From contig NC_065903.1 in the NCBI RefSeq assembly GCF_905147045.1, positions 10,540,001 through 10,604,000 on the forward strand: DNA of 64,000 bases. Direction: 5' to 3'. The stretch is from Nymphalis io. Lineage: Eukaryota > Arthropoda > Insecta > Lepidoptera > Nymphalidae. Positions within the stretch are counted from its first letter, which is position 1; each line of letters starts with the position of its first letter. Below the pieces are notes generated by a model. That model worked only from the letters and a program-made list of their open reading frames with translations, was not told where the DNA came from and made no database searches. The translations under genes were made by a program, and so were the position numbers. This document shows, piece by piece, positions 56,006-64,000 of the stretch.

Positions 56006-56175
56006 ATGTCCTCCTGACCGGTTTGGATCACAATCTCAAGAGAGACTAGCGAACTATGCTGGACTAATTATAATGAACGTGTGCACTCTCTATTCCATAA
56101 CTCTGATAATCAAAGGATTATCAGAGTTCCAAAGGGAACGACAAATCCGAAATAATTGGAAAATTTCAGGCGCCT
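56006..56175 (-). mobile_element. tRNA-derived SINE (family C), truncated, with inverted duplication
   Basis: CCTCCTGACCGGTTTGG, CTCAAGAGAGACTAGCGAAC, GTGTGCACTCTCTATTCC, then a fold-back at 56099-56128, then GACAAATCCGAAATAATTGG. The order is otherwise that of the antisense 3' half. Confidence 0.7.
56099..56128. repeat. Snap-back inverted repeat, 13-bp perfect arms, 4-nt loop
   Basis: AACTCTGATAATC (56099-56111), AAAG, GATTATCAGAGTT (56116-56128). The left arm is SINE family C sequence; the right arm is an extra inverted copy not found in other family members. Confidence 0.92.
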
Positions 56176-58300
56176 AACCAACGACGAAAATACAATTAAA
56201 GTTGGTTTTTTTCACTAGAGATCTGGATTGATTGATTTGAAAGTCGCTTACCAACTTTAATAACGAATAAACACGACCTTTTATTGTTTGGCATAAGCCA
56301 ATATAATTACAAGCACAATACTCAAACTGTACTCTCTCATTAATTGTGCATTGACATAATCCGGGTTTTAATTAATGTCTAATTGATTATTAAATAATTA
56401 TTTTATTAGTCTTTCTCGAGTGAAATAGTTCTAATAATGTATCGCTGGTCTAATCCTAGAAGGATTAGACAAGGATTAGAATCTTTAAAATTACGCTGAG
56501 AAATTGTATGAAGTTTGTGTTTAACGGCCTTTGTATAATGTAGTTGGTAATTTGTTAAGCAATGCCGTGTCATCTTCTTTCGAATGTCAAATCAATGATG
56601 ACAGTAAGAAATCAGTGTTTAACTAAACAACCGTCATCTTTAACGTTTTGTAATTTATGATATTTATTTTATAGAATATCCTGAGTTGTCTGTGCATTTT
56701 TTAATTTGGGCCTTTTTCAAAATGACAAAACAATGGCAAAACTAGAAGAATATGAACACTGAATATTATTTGAAGATTTTGGGTTTTTCATTTACAAGTA
56801 TTATAGGATTACAAAAGGAATATTGTAATTTAATTCAAGAGTTAGAATTTAGCAAATATGTTATTTAATGAGTTAATAATAGTTTTATCGTTTAATGTTA
56901 GTTTGACGTATTTTTTTTTCTTACGTTTATATTCATACGAGCAAAACCCGGTAAACATTATAGTGATCGGTTGAATGGTATACAAGTTATGTATTTAGTG
57001 ACAAAGTACAGCAATATATAAAAAAAACACCATGAAAATACATATGTCAACTTTCATAATTATCACCAATATGAGTTGCTGTTTATTAATCTGATGTGTT
57101 TTTCAGATTAAAACTAATATATGTATATAAATAAACAATATAAATAACTTGCAAATATCAATTCAATCGATTGAGAGCAACTGGTTTAAAAAGCAGGCAG
57201 AACATTTGTTCCTTACATGTCTATTAACAAGTGAGGTTTAATAATAGCTTGTAAAAAACGTTTTGTCGTTGAACTAAGTACAATGGCATGGCGACGAATG
57301 ATACAACGACCTTCCTATGAATTCAATTACTACTTTATATATTATCTTATTTTTATCAGTTTTATCTTCGATTCTAAACTTAGGTCTAATTTCCAAGTTA
57401 ATTATCTTTTATCCTTTCTCAGTCATCTCATTCAACTGCTAAAGAGAAGCCATCAATCTTCGTCACGGCCCAGACGCGGGTTGCATTAGCCAAGCATTTT
57501 AAGGTAGCCTCTGAGAAATATAATCGTCTCGCTCTTTTGTATTTATAGTCAAGACGTTTTGTATCCTTTCTCCGTCTATCACTGAAATGATTCAGCGACT
57601 TACAAAGAATGCATGTTAGATGACTGTTAATAGAATTTGTATCTTATTCAAAAGGTATAAAGTTCAAAGTTAACTGTTCAAATGTATCCGAATTGAATTT
57701 CCGAAGCAAGTGTTAATACTAAGTGCAACAGTCTTTTTCTCTACAGTAACTGAAATTAGGTAAAGTTGTTTTATTTAGTAATATTATTTAATGTATTTAA
57801 TTAATATAATATATATACTTATTAAGTTTGTATTTATTTTAAAGATTTTCTCATAAAATGGGATATTTAAACAAAATAACTAACTCAGTTGTTTTGTTGT
57901 AATAAAATTTTGAACGATGTGAGATTACTTAAATGATAAACTATAAAATTATCTACAAGTTTTTATGCCATTCACGAAAAAAACCGACAAAAAAAACAAA
58001 AAGCAGTCGATTTTGTTATTCTCTTTTCATAATAAAAACTACATATATATGCGTACTTATGTATATTTGGTATGTATGTAAGTATTTTGTAGTACACAGA
58101 TTATATTTTTTAATAATCTTTAAGGCCGTGGTTATAACCTACTATAATATGGTTGTAGAAACCAATGTTCCAAACTGTAATCCATCTACTTCAGAGCGAC
58201 GCGGTGGGAGGGACGAGTGCATTTGACGTGCGGTCTCAGTGTTAGAGGTTTGAGTTCAAAGCGGAATTTGGAATAAAATGTTATGTCATACATATATAAG
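56176..58300. other. AT-rich intergenic
   Basis: Contains a 10-bp hairpin at 56448-56470 (GTCTAATCCT, AGA, AGGATTAGAC) with a further GGATTAGA just after it, and a mixed-composition patch at about 57420-57600. ORFs of 68 and 97 aa are not convincing. Confidence 0.4.
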
Positions 58301-58305
58301 TAACA

Positions 58306-58592
58306 ACCCAAGATGGCCCACTGGTAAGAACACGTGAATCTTAAGCAATGATCATGGGTTCAAACCCGGGCAAGCACCAATGAATTTTCATGTACTTAAT
58401 TTTTGGTTATAATTCATCTCGTGCTTGACGGTGAAGGAAACATCGCGAGAAAACCTGCACGTGTCTAATTTCACTGAAATTCTGCCACATGTGTATTTCA
58501 CCGACCTGCATTGGAGCAGCGTGGTGAAATAAGCTTCAAAACGTTCTCCTTAAAAAGGGAGAGGAGGCCTTAGCCTTCACAGACTGTTATTT
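58306..58592 (+). mobile_element. Metulj-like tRNA-derived SINE
   Basis: ACCCAAGATGGCCCACTGG, GGGTTCAAACCCGGGCAAGC, GACGGTGAAGGAAACATC, GCATTGGAGCAGCGTGGTG, GGAGAGGAGGCCTTAGCC, then CACAGACTGTTATTTTAC. Part of the tail (CCAGCAGTGGGACAT) is deleted. Confidence 0.9.
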
Positions 58593-59025
58593 TACTTTTA
58601 TATAAGTAACCAAGAAGGTAATCTTAAATGAACTGTCAAGGCCAAGCATCAAAGGAGGTAAGGTTTTACCAAAGGCTACATTTGCGTAAACTTTTTTTTT
58701 TAAATCACTTCTAATTCTTCATCATCATCATTGCAGCAGGTTTTAAATGTAAACAAGAAACTAATTTTCAAATTAAAATAAAATAATATATATTTTATAG
58801 TTATATACGAATACGTAATATAAATCCATACTCCATATCCCAAACAAGTTATTGATACGCTAAGTATATGCCTATACTTTATTAGTCACCTCTTACAAAA
58901 AATTTCATGTTTTGGTAGATTCATTTTTAATTATAGTGTTCCTAATTAGAATTAATATTTATCTATTTAACAGAAATTAATATTTATATCATGCCTTAAT
59001 TAAATATGTACATTAATATTAGCGT
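58593..59025. other. AT-rich intergenic
   Basis: CATCATCATCATTGCAGCAGG near 58720-58740 may be a scrap of an RTE tail. Nothing else seen. Confidence 0.35.
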
Positions 59026-59263
59026 TACTGTCTCGTTTGTCTATGTCTAGATGTAAGGCTGCAGATCCGGAGCTTCTGTATTCAAATCCCAGGTCGGGAC
59101 AATAAAAAGTTATTTGGTTTATCTGTTGAAAATTCTCAGTAGCAGCCCTGAGTCTGGAAGCTGGAAATGTTTTCACTCCTGTGCCTCGGAAAGCACTTAA
59201 AGCCATTGTTTATGCACCTGGACTCTTTCTGGTCGTGTCGGATTGTCGTCAAGGACATTATCA
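59026..59263 (+). mobile_element. tRNA-derived SINE (family C)
   Basis: CTGTCTCGTTTGTCTATGTC, GGCTGCAGATCCGGAGC, TATTCAAATCCC (B-box-like), ATTCTCAGTAGCAGCCCTG, GTGCCTCGGAAAGCAC, TGGTCGTGTCGGATTG. The 3' part is missing, the body passing directly to AAGGACATTA. Confidence 0.82.
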
Positions 59264-59282
59264 ATATTAGAGTCCCGCTTTC

Positions 59283-59455
59283 ACTGGAGACGTAAATTCT
59301 CGACATGATGCATTAATCCCTGTTCCCGCGGACCTTAATATATGATCGCAGGTTCGATTCGGTCACGGCGTCCGCGACCAGACTCAACTTGAACTTGTGA
59401 GGATATTGTTATGTATACTGGCTATTCGTCCTGGCCTCACGCTGGAACTATAAAT
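59283..59455 (+). repeat. Possible further tRNA-derived repeat
   Basis: CGCAGGTTCGATTCGG is B-box-like and is followed by CACGGCGTCCGCGACC and CTGGCTATTCGTCCTGG. Only one copy is seen here, so assignment is weak. Confidence 0.3.
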
Positions 59456-60499
59456 ATAATAATAATTTGCGAAAGAAATAATATTACATTATAGTACACG
59501 AGAGGCATTAATAATGGCTTGCATAAGGTAACCATATACTAGTATTGTTTTCTCTTTCTTATGTTTGTTTATAATTTAATAAAACATACAAATTGACTCC
59601 GAAAGCAAGGTGAAAAAACCTGTATATTCGGATGAAATTCTGCCAGATTTGTAATAAGCTTCATACCTCCCTGTCAAGAGGAGATGGCCATAATCCTTCC
59701 TCAAAAGAAAAAGACCGTGGAAGATTTATCGGCTGTTATATTTCCTAATAAGTATACACTATATAAAAAATAATACACTAAGTAAAACTTGTGTTACGGG
59801 ATATACATTATAATAATAGTTTTTTTTTAAGTTTTTTTTTTTCGTTAATATAATTTTAATTTTAAATTTTTATTACTATTTAAATACATTTTACATTTTA
59901 TTATGTAATATGTACTTAGCTCATATTTGCTCAACATAGTCTTAATTTAACCATTGTTTACCTTTTTATAGTTCATAGGAACTAAGTTAACTAAGTTTAT
60001 TGAGTACCACTAAGTAACTTTCTTTTTATTATTTTTGAATACCTGTTAAGTCATTATCTCTGTGCTTGCTGTGGTATCCTTTAATTGAAGGAGCACGTAT
60101 ATTTTAAAACATTATTCCACGATGTAATGTACTCGTAAGTGCGTATCCTTTGTTAGAGATCCTAAATAAATAAAATAAAAAATAATATATAACTAGTAAC
60201 ATAAGTTTTACTCAGTATGTTCTCCTGTCTCCCTATTCAACTGTATTGTACAACATTACATAATTAATATCATTGCAGTAGACCTCATTGCTAAAATTGT
60301 TACCGTTAAAAAACCAACATCGCTTTGCTGACAGATTAAAAGCAAACGTTAGCATTAATGAATAATTAATAAAACCTTTAACAACTAAACCTTTGTCTTA
60401 ATTTACAATCTAAGTTGATTGTATAATTCCAAGTAATTAATAATAATAAAAATAATTTAAATAATTTATTTGTGTGTTAATCATTAAATTGTCACAGAT
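59456..60499. other. AT-rich intergenic
   Basis: About 59600-59720 holds scraps of Metulj-like order (AAGGTGAAAAAACCTG, GATGAAATTCTGCCA, CCTTCCTCAAAAG). The rest has nothing recognisable. Confidence 0.35.
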
Positions 60500-60790
60500 A
60501 TTTTTTATTGTGTAAGTAGGCGGACGAGCATATGGGCCACCTGATGGTAAGTGGTCACCAACGCCTATAGACATCGGCATTGTAAGAAATGTTAATCATC
60601 GCTTACATCGCCAATGCGCCACCAATCTCAGGAACCAAGATGTTATGTCCCTTGTGCCTGTAATTACACTGGCTCACTCACCCTTCAAACCGGAACACAA
60701 TAATACCAAATACTACTATTTTGCGGTAGAATATCTGATGAGTGGGTGGTACCTACCCAGACGAGCTTGCACAAAGCCCTACCACCAGTA
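60500..60790 (-). mobile_element. Family B SINE-like repeat
   Basis: GGCGGACGAGCATATGGGCC, CACCTGATGGTAAGTGGT, AATGCGCCACCAATCTC, CACTGGCTCACTCACCC, TAGAATATCTGATGAGTGGG, GCCCTACCACCAGTA. Full length, slightly diverged. Confidence 0.92.
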
Positions 60791-62870
60791 AGATATGGAA
60801 TGTGGTTTAAATAAACTCGACGTAAAAAATGATTGTCTAGACTTTTTCGTTCATTTGAATCAAATTTTAGTAACCATTAAAAAACTTCAACTATAGCTTA
60901 ATTTAAATGCTTGTTACAAGATATAATCAAATAACATTATGCTAACAAAAAATTGCATGATCGATCATTTAGCGATATTGAAATGGAATTCGTTGCCTTA
61001 TCCTGTCTTGAGTGATGTGGTCGCCATCTTGACTTCTGGTGTCCGGGTCACCAATTATGTGGCGGACGTGATAATCGATAATCACTCGAGAGTATCGTAA
61101 TTATTAGAAGGTACAAGAATACACTTGTACACTTTAAGTGTGGCCATTAAATATATTAAAATCTAGACTAAGCACACGTTAATGATTTTGTACATTATTT
61201 TTGAATTGTATACATGAAACATTGCAGCAGATATCTGTGGCGTGATGGATAGTCTGTAATAAACTTTTCATGCCGATAAATTGAGTTCTTTGACCTTTAA
61301 CGTCTAATATAGACCTTAAACTAGGACTACAATAATAGTTCGCAGTTTGCCATACTGGTTTTTATTTTAATAGATTGAACACGATGAAATTGGAAAATAA
61401 TGGTTTAGGGAGAATAAGCTTAAATAGATAACAAATATATTTATTATAGTAATCATCGCGCCCAATCATCAACCACTCGAAATATCAGTAGTTAAAAAAG
61501 AAACCTGACTCGATTCAGGTCCTCATAACACAACTGGAGTTATAAATGATAAAATATGATATATTACAATTTTGTAAATAATATTTTATAATTAATTTCC
61601 ATTATTTTTAATATAAGAAAAATAATACTAATGATATAAGAGACTTGAGTCTGTTCAGGTTGTTCTTGGAATTTTAATGTCGGATTACGACGGCCTCTGA
61701 ATTAGAAGCTTTTTTAAATTAATAACGTTTTGAAAATGTGTGTTGTATATATATATATTATTAAAATCCTATATATTCCACATGGTTTTATTATATTATT
61801 GTTTTTAAACTTTGTGTACATATGTAGAAAGTGGCATTATAGCATGTTATAACAATGCGGGGGTTGGGGGCAAGCGATTGGTATCCCTTGCCCAAATCCC
61901 TCACAACCATTATGCAACTTTTTTATAATGTTCGGTTGCGTTTTACGACGTGAAAGCGTAGCAATGACATTGTTAATTAATTCGCGTTTATAATGTTAGT
62001 TAAGATAATAAAACCTGACATTAAAAACTTAAGCAAAGGTCTGAATAGGTAAGCAACAGTGACGTATTATCTTGTGTGACTTTAACATTTCTTACATATG
62101 TATTTCAATAGTCAGACACACGATTAAATATACATATATAAATAATGTTTATAAAGTTTGTTATTGTGAGTGCATCGAATAGATTTGTACCGGATCGACC
62201 TTGCCGCGTCCTTCCAACGAGTTTGATCTTTCGTAGGTTCTAATGAATATGTATCAAATATATCTTCATAAACTGCGGATTTAATGCATTCATCGTTTTT
62301 CTTTTTTTTTTAAATATCGAATCATTTTTAAAAGCGCTGTGAAATGTCAGATGTTTCATATAATTGTTGTAAGCCTGAGTGCCCACAAAAGGATTTTCAA
62401 TTTCTAAAATAGTCGTACCGTTTAAGGCGGCATATTTTAAACGATGTATGCAGCTGCAATACGATAGAATATTAGAGTCACTTTTTGTGTTTCTTTATTT
62501 AAACTCATTTTAATTCAGCGGAAAATATGGAAAAAAAGTGATTTTCTGAAGAATCATAAATATATAGCTGTATATATAAAAGTAACATGTTTGGCAACTT
62601 CTTTATTTTCTGTAGCAACCTTTAATAAAAAACTTATTTACTTATATGATATACTTGCATTTTTTTTGCTATTTCTTTTATTAAACGTCGAAATGAAATC
62701 ACTTAAAACACCCACAGGCAACAATCACGAAGATAAATGTGAACAGGTTAACGGTATGTTGATAAAAATAAAATGACAATAACAAAAACAACAGAATTTC
62801 TTTGAAAATCGGTTAAAAAATATAGTTTTACCTACTACAAACTTGGCTTAAACCCCCACTAATGTAATGT
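60791..62870. other. AT-rich intergenic
   Basis: A GC-richer patch at about 61000-61100 (GTGGTCGCCATCTTGAC, GTCCGGGTCACCAATTATG, ATAATCGATAATCAC) could be regulatory or an unrecognised repeat. A (TA)n run lies near 61746. No gene is supported; a 61-aa ORF at 62591 is not convincing. Confidence 0.4.
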
Positions 62871-62975
62871 ATTCCGGTGTGAAGCGGAATGAACTGGTAT
62901 AATTATAGGCTCTTGAGACATCTTAGCTCCCTTGGCTGTGTCGGCGGTGGCTTCATGGCAAATACACGTGTATAG
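62871..62975 (+). mobile_element. Family B fragment, very degenerate
   Basis: ATTCCGGTGTGAAGCGGAAT, GGTATAATTATAGGCTC, GACATCTTAGCTCCCTTGGC follow the middle of family B. Confidence 0.45.
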
Positions 62976-63225
62976 TGTATTGTATGTGTCTGTAAGTGAA
63001 TTATCACTTAATTATACTACCTTTTCGTCTACGTGTAAATATCTTGCTAATAATATGAATACGAAATTATGTCTATAGTGTTAATGGCCTTAACAGAATG
63101 CCTATAGATATTGAATATTTTTTATAGAAGCGGTTTTTTATAAACAATATTTATATATGGTTTCATTAACGACTAGCGAACTAGCGAAGAATGAATACAG
63201 CTAGTGCATTATGAAATGAAAGTTC

Positions 63226-63300
63226 AACTGTCTCGTAGGTCTAGCGGATTTTAAGGCCGCAGATCTCAAGGTTCCGTGTTCGAATTTCTGCTCGACTACC
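63226..63300 (+). mobile_element. tRNA-derived SINE (family C), head only
   Basis: CTGTCTCGTAGGTCTAGCGG, AAGGCCGCAGATCTCAAGG, TGTTCGAATTTC: A and B boxes of family C without the body. A functional tRNA is unlikely because no acceptor stem pairing is evident. Confidence 0.6.
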
Positions 63301-63332
63301 TAGATAGGCTTGTACATTAACAGCCATTACTA

Positions 63333-63637
63333 TTACAGTAACAGCCTGTTAATGTCCCACTGCTGGGCTAAAGCCTCCTCTCCCTTTTGAGGAGAAGATT
63401 TGGAGCTTATTCCACCACGCTGCTCCAAGGCGGGTTGGTAGAATACACATGTGGCATAATTTCAATGAAATTAAACACATGCAGGTTTCTGCACGATATT
63501 TTTTACCCTTTACCGTCAAACACGTGATGAATTATAAACACAAATTTGGCACATGAAAATTCAGTGGTGCTTGCCCGGGTTTGAGCCCACGATCATCGGT
63601 TAAGATTCACGCGTTCTAACCACTAGGCCATCTCGGC
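63333..63637 (-). mobile_element. Metulj-like tRNA-derived SINE, complete
   Basis: TTACAGTAACAGCCTGTTAA, TCCCACTGCTGGGCTAAAGC, CACGCTGCTCCAAGGCGGG, CCGGGTTTGAGCCCACG, ACCACTAGGCCATCTCGGC in plus-strand reading. Little diverged. Confidence 0.93.
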
Positions 63638-63845
63638 GTTATAATATTTATATGAAAGATATTTATTAGTTCTATATTTTCAGAGCTATTGCTACAGACT
63701 GGACCTTAATACAAATAAAATAAAATTGCATGATTGGAAGCAAATGTCTAACTGCTGTGGCGACAAAAACTTAAGTGTTATGTCGGCATATATTTTATAT
63801 ATCAACAATGGTTTTTTCTTGGGAGTACTCATCAATTACTATATC

Positions 63846-63935
63846 GTACGACAGCAATAATTTGCATTGCGGAATTTCCGTTTGAAGGGCGAGTAAGCCA
63901 GTGTAATTATAGGCAAGAGATAATATCTAAATGAC
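63846..63935 (+). mobile_element. Family B fragment, degenerate
   Basis: ACGACAGCAATAATTTGCAT, TTCCGTTTGAAGGGCGAGTA, GCCAGTGTAATTATAGGC match the middle of family B. The remaining 65 bp to the window end hold nothing recognisable. Confidence 0.55.
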
Positions 63936-64000
63936 GACGGGTTCGACGGGTGAGCGATACTACTGTCTCCATAGTTTCGTTTTGGAGAAGTGACCTGGTC

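Noticed and set aside
1..64000. CRISPR arrays, bacterial operons, riboswitches, plasmid or phage origins
   Set aside because: The content is insect nuclear DNA; no regularly spaced direct repeats or prokaryotic gene organisation are present.
1..64000. Endogenous virus or LTR retrotransposon
   Set aside because: No integrase, protease, gag or envelope-like frame and no paired long terminal repeats were seen; all RT fragments are of non-LTR type.

Overview
This window is eukaryotic: AT-rich nuclear DNA of a moth or butterfly, most likely a nymphalid butterfly. I infer this from dense insect-type retroelements. There are many copies of a tRNA-headed SINE that resembles the Metulj family described from Heliconius, many copies of a second SINE-like repeat of about 290 bp common in butterfly DNA, further tRNA-derived SINE families, and fragments of jockey/CR1-group, RTE and R1-clade LINEs. 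The order is fairly secure; the family and genus are inference. I see no rRNA gene, no free-standing tRNA gene, no CRISPR array and no prokaryotic operon.

Layout. 1-1043 is AT-rich flank. 1044-4720 (minus strand) is a nearly full-length jockey/CR1-group LINE whose EN-RT reading frame is broken by one 2-bp insertion. 4721-13900 is mostly non-coding, with a possible 81-residue ORF at 5199-5444 (minus) and GC-richer islands at about 6.7-7.7 kb and 11.9-12.1 kb. 13.9-36.9 kb is intergenic DNA sprinkled with SINEs and compact GC-richer islands that could be regulatory. 36.9-39.3 kb is the best candidate for a host promoter or first-exon region: it is CpG-rich, has a palindromic pair of E2F-like sites, and has short ORFs with plausible start and splice contexts. 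39.5-40.7 kb is a SINE pile-up. 40.7-50.5 kb is intergenic with SINEs. 50.5-52.7 kb is a Metulj-like SINE interrupted by a second, 5'-truncated copy of the same LINE. 54.3-55.4 kb is a mosaic of RTE and R1-clade fragments. 55.7-64 kb is intergenic with SINEs.

How the parts relate. The window holds what look like two LINE/SINE partnerships. The 290-bp repeat ends like the jockey/CR1-group LINE: the same 18-nt motif sits at nearly the same distance from the poly(A). The Metulj-like SINE ends like the RTE LINEs. This suggests each SINE borrows the reverse transcriptase of the LINE whose tail it shares. The most unusual signal is a recurring set of near-perfect snap-back inverted repeats with very short loops, several of them inside SINE sequence, which suggests local template switching. 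No complete host protein-coding gene can be supported, and I found no clearly new enzymatic or defence system.
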